Positions 24,132 to 37,229 of a stretch of DNA of 64,000 nt are shown here, in pieces (the first letter of the stretch is position 1; every line of letters starts with the position of its first letter). Origin of the DNA: Cephalotrichum gorgonifer (Eukaryota; Ascomycota; Sordariomycetes; Microascales; Microascaceae); the NCBI GenBank assembly GCA_900312665.1, contig ONZQ02000008.1, forward strand, positions 1,178,001-1,242,000. The letters run 5' to 3'. The notes beneath the pieces are model-generated. The model ran no database searches and was not told where the DNA came from. It worked only from the letters and a program-made list of their open reading frames with translations. The position numbers and the translations under genes are program-made.

Positions 24132-27100
24132 TACGGATGTAGTAGATGTGGTGGTTCGCTAATACGAGAGGATATGTAGGTAAGGTGAGGCTGTGGATTC
24201 GAGGTCGTCGGTGAGGAAAGTGGGTTCCGGTGAGATATCACGTTCTTGTATATGAGATAAGAAGTGTTGGAGGTTGGAGATGTTCTTGTGTGAGAATAGT
24301 AGATTTCTATTACACGAGACTGACTGAATCCTCGTGATGATGGAGATGATGTCTTGAAAATGTGGATATCAAAAAAGAATCAAAGTCAACAGGGAGGGAG
24401 AGAGAGCGAAGCTATATATCCGCCACCTCCTGCCTCCATACCCACCCCTCCACCACCCTAGAAACAGACGTCCGCCCACCCGAGCACCGCGGTTAACAGA
24501 AAAAAGAGTTAAAGAGAGTCAGAGCTTTAGAATGATGGAAACGCCGAACGCCTAGCGGGATCCACAACCCAGCTTCCGTAGCGCCATTCTCCGGAAACCG
24601 AGCCGTCTTGGACGGAGCACCAAGATAAACTCAAATACTGTGGGGCCCACCTCTCTCTGGGTCTCGTACCTCTGGGCCAATCAGAAGGGCTCATCACCGT
24701 AGGCTGGACCGTGACTGGTCGAGCATTCGTATCTGCGGTGGGCTATTACAAAGTATTCGGGGGTTCGGGGGTCTTTCGGGCGGAAAGGGCCCGTGCGTTA
24801 TCGGGATTCCCTGAAGTCGTGCTCAAGATTTGTATGGTTATATGGTTATTTGTAAACTTCTAGTATTATTCATCCCCTCCCTCCCCCCGTAACGTACCCG
24901 AAGCATCAATAAGCAAATTCCTTCTCACGGGTGACGTGGCAGCGAAAGAAAGGGAACTTTTTTTCTCGTGAAGAATAATAATATATTGGGTGCTACGCGG
25001 TCTGGGTCGTAATGGGCAGTTTCCCAGCTTAGTCGGAGATAGTTCGCCCTTTACGAAGACTACGGGATCGGCAGGCCCCTCCCGCACGGTGTTGCTCGAT
25101 TATACGAGTACGAGGCCGAGCCCATGAGTCAGATATGATGTCCAGCTTTTTTTCGTTCTTTTTGTCTTCTTCCTCGCTTACTTTCTTCCTTTGCTTTTTT
25201 TGGCCTGCGACGGAAGGGAGGTGAGGGGAAGGAGGAGATGTCCAGAAGCTAAGAAAGAAAATTCAACTGATCTGATACACACGTGTATATCAAAGGCGCT
25301 TATTGTGTCAGCTGGGCCAGGGACGATGACTGAATGACGTCTTTAAAGAAAACTCGCTAAGATCTGCGGCGCCAATTGAAGGTTAGTCCCACCATGCTGG
25401 CCCTGATGGGCGCCGGCCATAGCAACGTAGAGCGAGGTAACTTTTGGGGGAGAGAATGGCGGAATATTGCGACAAACGGACACTCTAAGACGAGATTTAC
25501 AGATACACTTGCGTCCTCGGTGGGAGGCCAAGTTTTCTTGGCGATTTCAAGACCGGACAGCACCATAGTTCCGAGCCGGCTCCGAGGACTCCACAATAGG
25601 CCCCACTTTCACCGGCGGCCACCGACCGCTTACGTCCGGGAGCAAAACCTGCGCTTTTTCCTATGCCTTCGATAGTTCCACTCTATCTGACCCCCTCCCG
25701 ATCCACCCATGGATTAAACTTATCACGCTGTGAAAAATATGCTCCGTCAGGTGCGTGGCACCGCCTACACTAGAGACTGGGGAAACCGGAGCAAAGTTTA
25801 GGGAATTATACCTAGCTCGGGCGTAAGGTGCCTCGGCTTTGACGCTAAAATCTAGGACGGACCCAACGTCATGGGAGATCAGCGGAACAAACCCAAACAC
25901 AAGTCTAAATCTAAATCCCACAGTCCCCCACCCATATAAACTAGCGTGTAAATGTGGCTCGCGCATGGTTCAGTAGAACAAGGCGAGGAAACCCATACTC
26001 GTACGCGAACCATGTCGGCAAAGAGGGTTCTGCTCACTCCGAGTGGACGGGTTTCGCTAAAAATAAACAATCCTTTAGGGTGGATGGGTTAAGATACCCT
26101 GGCGATGGTAGAGTTTAAAATAATCTGGGGGGAGAGATGTACCTGACGAGTCGTCCATCCTTTTATTGTTAGTAGGCGCCAATTACATCAAGCGAGCTCC
26201 TCCCGCTCCCATTTCCGTCTTTCAGCCTCTTCGACACCTCTCGTCCGTAAACCTTGAGGAACCACCTTCCTACATGGCCGAAAGACTAGGGTGCCGTCAC
26301 TGCAGAGAGGGCCTATCTCAGTGCTAACTAGGTCCCGTATCCGCACGGGAAGACCTCCAGCCTCGTCCTGGGAGAACTCTCTCTCCTCCCCACAATCCGC
26401 ATGGCTATGACTCTCCTTCGTTTTAAACCATCCTCCTAGAGACAAAGAGACCATCTCTCATGTAACCGAGAAAGTTTAGTGGCTATGAATTACCGGGAAT
26501 CTGACGAGAAATCCAGGTTCGCGGGTAGTATAAACCGGCGGATGATTGTGTCAAGTAATGGTCTGGGCTAACACAAAATTTCCTAAACACAAGTCTGGGG
26601 ACAGTGGTATATTGAGCGGACACTTATCTTGTGGCCGCTCCTATTTGGCCTGTGGATGGATACTTTCAACATAATCCATCCGTTTCCCTTTCCCTACTAG
26701 CCACTGCCCATATCTCACAATCTACGAAGGCATGCTGGGATTACGGCCTTTCTTTCCATTACCGACGGTTCTCCACGCGTCCTCAAAGACTACCCTTCGC
26801 TCCTGGCCCCTTCATGGGTCATGTTGCATACCTCTCATCCTTGCTATTATCCCTCATAAGCCTGGTCTGGTGGCATATGGCCACGCTCACGACCCTCTCT
26901 GTATGGGCTCCATCCCTACTTCCCAAGGAATCCGAGACAGATGATGCCGTTGGGAGTAGACGTTCGGATGCATCAGAATGCACTCTTCGGACGGAGAACG
27001 AGCCGACGGGGTAGGATACCGATGACTTTTACCTGAGGCGGTATATTTCGTTCTATTAGAGAGAGGCTTTGATCAAGGAACCGTCCTTCAAATTCGCCCA

Positions 27101-27307
27101 CCGATGTTAACATGAATACAATCTCCAGGTCATCAATGCAGATCCAGATCTACGAAACTACAAAAAGCCCATGTCTGTGTACCTGGTGTGTCTATATGCC
27201 CACTTCGGCATGCTATCGCTAGCACTGAATCTCCCACCAGACTCCGTTCTCATGTTATTATCACCATAAGGCCACCCACAAGAGGCCTTTCATTTCACCC
27301 CCGTAGG
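24132..27307. other. Long gene-free spacer
   Basis: 3.2 kb. The left part is the 5' flank of the NNFxG gene with pyrimidine-rich stretches (25145-25200). The longest open frame (26631-27014) has no recognisable motif or splice context and I do not call it. Confidence 0.5.
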
Positions 27308-29097
27308 TTATAGCCTCCCAAGAAGAGACCTGTTCATCCGCAACCTCACAATCGCAACCAGCACAGCCGCGCCGGCAGCTAGGGACCCGGCGTAGAACAT
27401 CGCTGGGCGGAAGGCCTTGAGCCCTCCCTCGGCGCCCCCATGAGCCTTGAGGAGGTATCCCGCGATCGGAGCACCCTGTTCGACATTCTAGGTCAGCTCT
27501 TGGACCCGCGCAGCCTAATTTTAGTGGGTATCACCCCTTCCCCTCCCCCAACCGTCACAGTCGATTCCCAGGCGGCCGAAAAAAGGGGGGGGGGGGGGTC
27601 AAAGAAAGAGACGAAAAAAAGAAAGACGTACCATCAGATAACCCCCAGCCCAACCCGAGACAATCATGCTCATCGCAACTGCCACCCTCGCGCTCCCAAA
27701 CACGTTCCCCACGACGGTCGGCATCGTGGAGAAGAACCCCCCGTTCGCCACCCCGTTGACCACCACGAAGAGCGCCAGCGGCGCCAGGGACGTGGAGGCG
27801 GGCCAGATGGCGAGCATGCTGAGGGCGGTGAGGACCATGGAGAGGAAGAGTGTGTTGAGGGCGCCGAGGCGATCGCAGAGGATGCCGCAGAGGATGCGGC
27901 CGGCGGCCGAGGCGAGGCTGAAGCCCGCGACGATGAGGGCGCCGGCGGAGGAGGAGAGGCCGAGTTGGTTCGCGTAGAGGGGGAGGAAGAAGGGGGGCAC
28001 AAAAAGGGGGAAGGTGCCGATTGCGCTGGCGAGGAAGATGAGGGTGAAGGTGGGGGATTTGAAGAGGCTCCTTGAGGAGGTGTTAGTTTGCGTTGGGGGG
28101 TCTTACACGTATGGGACATCATGATGAAAAGGGGGGGGTGGAGAGCAGGGAAGAGAAGCGAGAACACAAGGTAGAGCAGTGAGAGACGGGCAGGAGAGAC
28201 GGGCAGGAGAGACGGGCGGGAGGGCCCAAAGATGCGAGAACTCACCACTCTACGAACCCCGGGGCCGCCTCGACCGACCGGTTCCTTTCTTTGATGAGCC
28301 ACGCGGCCGGGAGCCCCGTGGCGAGCGTCGTCAGCCCGAGGATGCGGTACGCCCATGCGACGTCGAGCCTCTGGATCAGCGCGTCGAGGCTGACGCTGAT
28401 GGCCGCCCCGCCGAAGCCTCCCCCCGCGAAGACGAGGCCGTTGGCCAGCCCGCGCTTGGCGCTGAAGTATTGTGCCGGGATGACGGTGACGATCATGAAG
28501 CAGATGCTGCGAGATTCGTTAGAAAGGCCGGCTCTCCGCAAGGCTCTCCACTCCCTCCCTTTTCTTCCCCCTTTTCCCCCCTTTCTCAGCTCACTTCTGC
28601 TCGCTCTGCCCTTAAGCCACTCATTAACTCACCTAACTCCCAACCCCATCAGCACCCCCGACGTAAAGAACAGCGCGCCCAGATTCCCCACCGCGAACCC
28701 GCTCAGCACCTCGCTGCCCCCCCATAAGCGCCACGCCCAGCATCCCCGCGCGCCGCGTCCCGACGCTCCGTATGAACTTGGAGTTCGCGACGGCGAGGGC
28801 CGAGATGAGCGCGGCGTCGAGCCCCCCGATGAAGGAGAGCACGGCGGGCGTCGAGAGCCCGCCGGCCACGAGGGCCTCCTGCATCACTCCCCAGCTGTAC
28901 GTCGTGCCGATGGCCCACCAGACCACCACGGCGCACCCGGCCACCACGACCCAGCCGTGGCCGCCGTCGGGGACGGTGGAGTCGGCGAGCCGGGAGGCGT
29001 CGAGGACCGCGTCGCCCCCGCCCGGGGCGCCGGAGGGTGAGGGCTGATGCGGGCGGAGTCGGGTGGTGAGCTCGACGGCGGTTGTTGTGGCGGACAT
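27308..29097 (-). pseudogene. MFS transporter, monocarboxylate-transporter-like, with one-base frameshift
   Basis: Exons: 29097-28633, 28506-28246, 28070-27632, 27475-27308. If one base is skipped in exon 1 the gene gives 443 residues. The N-terminus ends VPDGGHGWVVVAGC, the standard entry to helix 1 in fungal MCT-like (SLC16-like) permeases; then WAIGTTYSWGVMQEAL, YFSAKRGLANGLVFAGGGFG, FTLIFLASAIGTFPLFVPPF, GRILCGILCDRLGALN, and SGWAGGYLM joined by splicing to GAPIAGYLL. Twelve helices fit. In exon 1 the frame breaks at C7 (28717-28723; G7 on the coding strand): with six bases the sequence runs through EVLSGFAVGN to the splice site, with seven it hits a stop just before it. This is either a real knock-out or a homopolymer error. 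Plasma or organelle membrane; substrate unknown, monocarboxylate-like inferred from family only. Confidence 0.85.
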
Positions 29098-32000
29098 GGC
29101 TTTGGGCTCTAAGGTCTCTTGCTTCCCTGGTGTGGAGGCTTGGGATACCTAACGTCTCTCCGTTACGAGGGAAGTGTGTTGGATGATGCGGGGTGCGGAG
29201 AGGAGGAAGGAAAGGCAGGATTTATCCTGGAGTTTATGCTTTTGCGCAACGACGAAATAATTACGCTTCTCATATCACATCTCCTCCGACCTCAAAGTCC
29301 CATGTCTATCGTGAATTCTGCGATGGCCCCTCGCCTTGCTTCACCGTCTCGTCTTAGGCTTACTCCGCTATACTCTATTTGCACCTCATTGTTATCTTAG
29401 CAATGCTACGGAAGGGGTTCTTCATTGCCCTCCTCCCGCTTCCGGATTAGCCTCGAGTGCTAGCACCTCTCGGTCTGACAAAAAGCGACCCTCGGCGAGA
29501 CAGAAACGGCTCTCGGCGTGACAAAAATTACTTGCGGCCCGAGGTTTCCGACCAGATATTATATCTGCCAACAGAGCGAGGGATGCACAACAACAAAGTA
29601 ACGGCAACAATCAGGAACAGGTATTAGTTCTTATCCTTGTAATGTGGGGTCAAAAAGGTGCGGTGCAGAGCATTCTTCAGCACTCTGGGGCTAGGCAATC
29701 TAAGCATAGTGGCCCACACTTCTAACATGGGAGCATTGCTCTTTTGCCAGGAGGTTTAGCAACGATTGGCTCACCCGGGTCATGGCATTTGTGATGCTGT
29801 GTGGCGACTAGCTCGTCCCTGCTGCAGTAGACGGAGGGGCATTATCTTGTGTGGCGATTGGCTCATCAGCGAAGCGGAGCGACATGAGGGGCTGTCTCAC
29901 GAAAGAAATAGCAGCAAAATGTCGGATCAAGAGCCGAGCCTGGTAGGGCTAGTGATGCGGCACACTCTCTTCCAGGCTCTTGATGTCTTGACACTTCGTT
30001 CTCACCCTTCCCGCCGAGCTTTAAGAACGGGTCCGACCTGCCTGGACCAATGGAGAGCCCGAATGCTGGCGCCGCGTGGCGTGGCTTGGTGGCTTGCTTA
30101 GGTTCACGACCACTTGTAACAGTGGTTATTCTCCGTCCTCGGAGTAGTCGTGCTCGCGCTCGCGCTCGTGCGGCATCGGGAATTCTAAGAATCCGGAAGG
30201 GAGATATGATAGAATGAAACGAGGGACAGCTATACTTGGGTTAGTTCGTGCGATACTCTCTACTCGTAGGGTAGTCCCGTTTGGAGAAGGTCGGCTGTAC
30301 CGGCTCTTACTCCCATCAGTACCGCGGCCCCCAATGGCCCATGAGGTGCGCTCCTTCTGACATTGCGGCGGCAGTGGCGGAACTCGTTTCAAGGCTAATA
30401 GTGTAACCCCAAAATGTAAGTCCGCTGGCCCCCCTTCTTCGGGCTTAAAGCGGTCGTGGCGGGCATAGCGGGAATAGCATTCCCCAATTCCTCCGCCGGT
30501 GAGTTTTGGTCGAGTCCGATTCCGACTCCGATGGTGACGGGCGTGCCCTATTATCCGTCCGTGGTCATCCCCTGGCGTCAAGCTCTGAAGGCCGTCTTTT
30601 CGCTCTCAGCTCAGCTTCGTCCTTATTCTTCTCCACTCCTGGGGCTATTCCCTCATGGCCCGCTGCTCATACACGTACGAGTACTGCCTTTCTCCCGAAC
30701 AAGCTTTGAATAAAAATAGAATCATTTTAGCTTTCGAGGCAAGCCACCACAAGGCCAGGCGGCCGGCCCTCGGCAGAGCCCCTCCGCCCTCCACGCTAAA
30801 AAGGGGCAAACACAGAAGATGAAAACCCGCACCCTGTCGATCTTGCCACAGTGCCGAACCCTTCACCTCCCGGCGAGGCGAAGAAACTTAGGGTTGTTAT
30901 TCGTCTGAATGGGACAAGGGCCCTGTAGATCTGCTGGAAGGCCCAATCATCGAAGACGGTGAGCCACCCTGCGCAGCCCTGTGGTCCGTGTGAGGCACAG
31001 CATTCGATAGTCTTCTTTGCTCGTCCCTCGCCTGTGAAGGAAGGGTGTGTGCAAGGACGAAGTACTGTGGGTATTGCGGACATGGTCCACCTCGCATTGG
31101 TGGGCGTGAATGGTGGCTGTGTTGCTTCGTTCGAGCTCAGGGGAGCCTGTGTGGTGGCCGGCCCCGCTGGAATTCAGGAAGGACTGGGTGGTGCGAGAGT
31201 GGAATTACTTTAGCTTACGAGTCCGACATGGTGCATTGGCCGAGGTACATTCTGATACCTACCCGCCACTAAAAATCCGGTTTTGTGGCAGTGCTGCACA
31301 CCCAGTCAGCAGGCTACACTCGGAAATTAGGTAGAACGGTAAGTGGTTAGTAATCTCGAACGGAAGGATGAAGTACCGCGCATGTACTCGCATCCGAGAG
31401 CGAATGCGAGCAATACGTAGCACCATGCATTCCTTGTTTTCGAGGAACAAAACTATTGGCTCCTTCCCCGATAATATTCGTGGCTCCCCTTCACTCTTCA
31501 AGCCGCCCCACCTCAGTTCCCACCATCCCACCTTCTCTCACCTTCATGGGACATGAAGAAAGTCAGTTAAGGATTTAGCCGAAGGTGGGAGGAGCCCTTT
31601 CGCACAGGAGTCCTGTTTTCGCAGAAGACTGTCAGGTCGCATACAAGTCTACTATATACAAATACACGAGTATACCCATAGTCAAGTACGCTTTGTCGCC
31701 GACTTGACAGATGAAGCTCGGCCTGGTTGGCATGTACACACCGGAACTGCATGGCCGAAACAGATTACCATCAACAAGGGATGGAATTAACGGTAATACC
31801 GTGTGGAATTAACACCCAAAGTCCCGCAGTGAACCCGAAGCCACCAAAGCACCCACCTGCTCCTCAGCTGGGAGAAAGCAGGGCGGAAAAACCCACACCC
31901 ATACCCGCACCCATGCTCCACCCCTCCCCTGCAAGTCAATCTGCTTTCTTTGTATATATGTAGTCGGTACCTTTACCCTAAGCTTGTAAAATAGGATATT

Positions 32001-33402
32001 TATGTACTAGGTACTAACAACTGCCGAATTTGGCCCCATTCCCCGCCAGGAGGTTAATCACAGTTCATCCACAGCCCGTCGCAACAGGTTGGCGAAAAGG
32101 ATTACTTGTATCCCGGACTCTTCATGCTCCAATTCCATCGAATGGGCAATGAATGGTCAGAGGACCCTGTAATACTCTTTACCCAAACAAAACCCATCCG
32201 TTTCGGCGCCAGGAGTCGTCAGCAAACGCAAGCCGTCTCCGCCGTCCCAATGGGAAAGGTTGCAATACAATTAGTGTTTTGGGCCTGAGGGACTTTGGAC
32301 AGCGGGGGACCACGGACGGGCGCTACGAAAGAGGTAGGAGCGTTCACGCCATCTTACTCGTTTGGGCTGTGCTTCCTTCGTACTTCGTAAGACGATACGA
32401 ATTACGAGTTACGACTACGAGCGAGGGTCCGAACGAAGTACTTGCGACTCTTTGATGAGCAATAATAATGGTCTTCGTCGTCATCGACAGGGACAGAGGA
32501 CTCAAACCCGTCGTCGACTTGAAAAGTCAATTCCCTCTCCGTTCCAAAGACCACAGAAGCCGCTGTCGGACTCCATGACCTGACTTGTCCAACCCAAGCG
32601 TATCTTGTCTCCGTCTTCTTGTCGGATTCTCTTAGTCGGGCACGAGTACATTCGGAAGTGCTTGGGAGTAAGAAAATGATTCGTGGGCACTCGCTGGGCT
32701 GGGGACACCACAGCCCACGAGTATTACTCGTATTATCCAAATAACTACTCTGTACTTGTTGTGGAAATCCGCAGTTCTGTTCACAGACTAGTGCACAATT
32801 GCTCCATTTGGCTGACGGAGAGCCTCTTCCACTCCAGTAATACCCGTAGTCCTCCCGAGCAGGTACCTCCTTCCCCGTCTTCAAAAAAGCTTACGCGTCC
32901 CTTCCCCTCCCTGAGATGACCCGCACCCCCATACCTCTATCGACACCCCCTCCACGCCCACTCTCATTCGCCCATTAGTCCGATTGACCTTTCGAATTCA
33001 CCCATGTCCGTTTCCGATACACCCCCTTTCCAAGCGTCCCACCCACTGCCCCCCCGCCCGCGGCCCCCGTGCCCGCCGTCCCTGTCCTGGGGCCGCACCA
33101 TTCACTTTCCTTCGCCAGGCATCCATTTTGGTCCCCTTCGTTATCACCAACTGCCCTTTCCACCCATCCGAGGCATCAACTCACTCACCCACAACAAACC
33201 CGACCGATCTTTGTTTTTAGCACATTTCGCATTGTAAACAAACCTTGTTCTTTTCTTGGAAAGCGACAAGTTCCTCACGAAAGAAAACTGTCAAACAGGA
33301 ATCAAGAGCTGAAGCCGGGAGTCACTGAAACCCGCCCCAGCATCGTCTTCGTCTGTTCCCAACCGCCGCTCCCCTGAACGGCCCTAATCTCCCCAGCCGA
33401 CA
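29098..33402. other. Long gene-free spacer
   Basis: 4.3 kb with no gene I can support. The left end is the 5' flank of the transporter, the right end the long 5' region of the bZIP gene; an ATG at 33004 opens a 77-codon frame that would be an upstream ORF if the transcript starts that far out. GTACGAGTAC-like near-palindromes occur at 30671-30684, 31660-31675 and 32717-32735. Confidence 0.5.
29466..29530. repeat. Imperfect 21-23-bp tandem repeat, three units
   Basis: Three diverged copies of a unit with the core CTCGGYGWGACARAAA (29466, 29489, 29510). Intergenic. Confidence 0.6.
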
Positions 33403-35174
33403 ATGTCGGGAGCCAGCCAGCAGTCTGATGCCCTCGAGGGCTTCTTCGACTTCTCAGAATACGAAAACGTCACCTCATACCAGTCCCCGTCCCTCTCGCC
33501 CGAGACGACGAGCAAGAACACCTTCGCCGCGAGGTCAATGAGCCAGGTCGCCACGCCCATCCTCTCATCCGCGTCGTCCCAGCAGCCCACCCTCTCCGGC
33601 CCCAGCCACCAGTACGAGCTCTACAAGCAGCAGACCGGCATCGTACCCGGCGCCCTCGCGAGCACCCTCGCCATCAACCAGAACAACAACATGCCCGGGT
33701 ACAACCCCGTCGATCTCGGATACTTGGGTCTTAGCCCCGCCGAGGACGTCTTCGACTTCAACACAGCGCCGTCGGGCTCGCTTGGCGTGTCGGAGATGGA
33801 CATGGAGTTCGACTCCAACACCACCGACCAGTTCTTCTTCGACGACACCGTCAACCCCACCGCTCTCGCCGACCAGGCCTCGCCCAGCATGGCGTCGCAG
33901 TCGAGCAACGTCGGGCGTCTCTGGCCCGGCATGCACTCGCAGGCGGCGATGGCGAAGGCGCAGCAGGCCCAGCGTCAGCAGCCCGTCCAGAGGCCGAGCG
34001 GCGGGCCCGCCAAGCCTCGGGCGAAGAGCAGCCAGCCCGCGGACCCCATCGTCGAGGCCAAGATCACCCAGCTCCTGAACTCGATGAGGGCAAAGCCGGC
34101 CAGCGAGGTCGGGGCTGGCGGCATGCAGTCTAACCACATGCCGAGGATCAAGAAAGATGAGGAGGAGATGGACGAGGACGAGAGGTTGTTGGCCAGTGAG
34201 GAGGGCAAGAAGCTGAGCAGCAAGGAGCGGAGGCAGCTCCGGAACAAGGTTTCCGCCCGTGCTTTCCGGTCAAGGAGGAAGGGTGAGTTTCATACCCCTT
34301 TCTACTAAATGCAGTCCGTATGATCTTGCAGATTTACTAACTTGCCCTAGAATACATCACCCAGCTCGAGAGTGAGATCTCAGGAAAGGTGGCCGAGAAC
34401 GGCGAGCTCCGCTCCCAGAACCGCGCCCTCATCGAGGAGAACAAGCGTCTCTCGGATCTCACCCGCATGCTCCTCGCGTCCCCTTCGTTCTCGGATTTGT
34501 TGAACCAGATGAGCACGAACCCGGTCCCGGTACCCCAGCAGCAGCAGCAGCAGGCTCCGCAGGTCCAGAGCCAGCCGGCCCAACAAGACCAGCAGCAGTC
34601 TCGCCAGCCCCCGAAGGACCCGAACCCCTACGCGGCCGCGATGCATCAGCAGCAGATCGGCATGGCCATGATCCCCGAGCACTCGATGGAGTTCTCCAGC
34701 CTCAGCCTCGAGAATGACAACTTCAACCTGCAGCCCCAGGTCTTCGCCTTCGCCGCCCCCGAGATGCCGTCGTCCATCGACGCCACCGTACTCTCCGGCA
34801 AGTCGTCCAACTTTGTCGGCGAGTGCATGGACTCGGAGGACGAGAAGTTGCAGATGCCCGTCCTGGATCACCCGAAGAGCCTCGAGCCAAGCGCCCCTAC
34901 GGCCCCGCCGCTGGACCCCGCGTTCGAGTCGAATCCGGAGTTCGAGCTGTATCACTCCCAGCCCGTGTCGTCGTCGACATCGACCGAGGACGAGGAAGCG
35001 TGGCGCGCGGACGTGTTTGGTGGGATCGAGTCGGAGAAGGTACTGGCGAGGTACGAGCTAGTTGACGCGGCGGAGGCGGAGCAGGATTCCATGCTGGCGA
35101 TGGTGAAGGTGCAGAGGATGTGTGAGAGGTTAGAGGCGACGAGGGCGAGGATAGACGACTTGCTCGACCTTTAG
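33403..35174 (+). CDS. bZIP transcription factor
   Basis: Two exons: 33403-34282 and 34351-35174 (intron with branch site TTTACTAAC), 567 residues. The basic region is RRQLRNKVSARAFRSRRK and the splice continues it into EYITQLESEI; the N-x7-R DNA-contact spacing (NKVSARAFR) is present. A leucine-zipper-like coiled coil follows to about LSDLTRML. The N-terminal 290 residues are Ser/Gln/Pro-rich with an acidic FDFSEYENV start, and the C-terminal half is Gln-rich (QQQQQQAPQ) and then acidic, both suited to activation. The basic region matches a subgroup common in Sordariomycetes and Eurotiomycetes, but I do not trust a gene name. The 5' region is long and pyrimidine-rich. Nuclear. Confidence 0.92.
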
Positions 35175-36479
35175 GTTGCTCCTTCTATCCGTTGTTTTTT
35201 CGTCTCCTCTGATGACAGTCGTCGTACTCTCTCCCCTCGGTTTCGTCCGCCCCTACCCACTCACTCGACCACTCGAAAACTCAACACACTCTCTCCCCAT
35301 TCCGTCTCATCTCTCTCTCGACTCCTGCATATTCGACCAGGTACGCCACTCACTGGCTGCCTACAAACTGTTTTACCCATAGCATACTTTTAAACTGGGT
35401 CTCTCCTTTGTCGGCGTCCTCTTTTATTGGAGTTCTTGTTTTTCACTTTTGTTCAACGCAAGAAGGGAGGGGTGGGGGACGGTATTTTGTACAGATACAG
35501 ATACAGATCAAGTCTCCTTGCCTCGTCTTGTTCTTCTTGTCGTCATTATTTTATATCTGTCGTTTTTTTGGTATCCAGGGATTTTAGAACAAAGAAGGAA
35601 AGCAAAGCTGTGCGAAGGAGGGAAGGGATGGGAAAGAGGGAAGAAAAACCTCAGCTCGCTCACGCTTCTATGGGGGTGGAAATATGGGAATTGGGATATG
35701 CAGATAGGCACATTAGGTGTTTCCCTCCTCCCCCCTAGCACCTTTTTTTAACATGATTGATGATATGAGATATTTTACATTCAAACATTTCCAAGTACTT
35801 GCTCTTTTTCTTGTGTTTTGGCCTGCGTAGAATATGTAGCATTAGATATTATCAATAAAGATCGGTCAGGTCAGGAAGGAGTGCCCGTGTCCGCCCTAGT
35901 TAGTGAACTAAAGTTATGTTTTGACCCGCTGTCGCCTGTAGAACCACTCTTCAACAGTCCCATACCCATACCCATACCCTTCGGCGCCCACTAGCCTAGT
36001 CCGGGAAAGTCTCCAGTCGAGTACTTCATAGTCGTGGGGAATGCCTTCCAACAAGACCTTCTTGATTTCCTTCTCTACACCTGGGGCCAGGGCATGGTTC
36101 AGGGAAGTCTCACTCAACATCTGCCGTCTCCTCTGCGTAGCTCGCCTCTCCTGGCCAAAGCCCTACCAGAGATCGCTCAGGCCGTCCCTTTCGGCCGCTC
36201 CGCCTCGGACAAGGCCCACACCTCCTGATTCTGGTCCGCCGCCGCGGTCCTCCCCTCGTTAACGGGAGTCGCACCCCTTGAGCCATCCCCACCGTAGTCC
36301 ATCCCGCGTTCTAGGCCACTCACGCGCCCTATTCTGTATTGCGATACCCTCTGCATATCCCGGTCCTCCGTGTGCTACTGTCAGCGCTTTTTCACTGTCT
36401 CAAATAGTCCGGTAACGACCGTCGTGTGACTGGTGATATACACCCTACGACCAGTCTGGTTACCCTCCCACAGAAGGAG
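35175..36479. other. Intergenic, 3' flank of bZIP gene
   Basis: 3' untranslated-type sequence, then 5-6 bp repeats (ATACCC near 35955-35975). No gene seen. Confidence 0.5.
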
Positions 36480-36486
36480 ATATTAG

Positions 36487-37229
36487 TTAGAACAACTTAT
36501 TTATGTCATTATGACTGGGGTAGGATGTGTTCACGAGTAAGGACATACCCTGACATCGTACGAGTACGTTTCCCACATAGTCATGCAGCTCGTCTTCAAA
36601 CTCGGCAGCGTCCAACGTGCGCGTCTTCACCTCTTTGTCCTTGATGTGTCTGGTTCTAAAGGCTTTCACGCCCATAAGAATGGCCCAAGCGAAGCGGGAG
36701 AAGAGATACGGGCGGGAGCCCCCCCGGGCGGATGTACTGCACGAGAGTATCATGATATCTCCACAGGCCACCAGTCTGGAATTCGGCCGTGAGGAAATTC
36801 CCAGTCTCGGAAACTCTAGCACGGGGTAAAGACAGCCAGTTCGTCTGCTGGAAACGGCAAGGGGCATTATGGGGGAAAATGGTTCTTCCTGTGTACCTAC
36901 ATGCACCAGCATCCGCGACCACAAAGTAATATTCATCTTTCGTCAACACCTCATCCAACGAATCCCCGACCAGCTATCGACCCGCCTCGTCGTGCGCCAG
37001 ATATCCGGTATCGAACGCGATGCAGGCGATGGTCTGGCACGCGACGAGCGCGATGCCGTGGGAGACGCCGAAGCTCCCGGCATCTCCCGCGACATCCACT
37101 CGCGGTAGGCAGAGTATAACATGGGACATTCGTGGGGGCCGGGTAGCCGGGGTGACGGAATCTGATACCAAGAGGTGGCCGGGATGCCGGGCCCGTCGGG
37201 GGGAAGGGGCTGGCCTCGAAGGGAGGCAT
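36487..37229 (-). pseudogene. Remnant of a fungal HNH-nuclease family gene
   Basis: Pieces of one protein family are spread over all three minus frames in the right order. From 37170 downward: HPGYPAPTNVPCYTLP, then after a frame change LPRVDVAGDAGSFGVSHG and ALVACQTIACIAFDTGYLAH, then an in-frame TAG directly after DEAGR, then in the same frame LDEVLTKDEYYFVVAD, and after another change SRPYLFSRFAWAILMGVKAF. The first blocks and the YLFSRFAWAIL block are what I know from the N- and C-terminal parts of Pezizomycotina proteins with an HNH_2-type (PF13391) endonuclease domain. The stretch that should carry the HNH core between them is too short and unrecognisable, so it is deleted. At least two frameshifts, one nonsense codon and a deletion make it non-functional. 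Confidence 0.65.

Noticed and set aside
26631..27014. 127-codon frame in the spacer
   Set aside because: No family resemblance, no introns expected or seen, and length is within chance for this spacer.
30126..30581. 151-codon minus frame ending in an Arg/Glu repeat
   Set aside because: Composition looks like read-through of spacer plus a small GCTCGC repeat; no motif recognised.
32402..32884. 160-codon minus frame upstream of the bZIP gene
   Set aside because: No motif and several GTAC-type elements inside; probably spacer.
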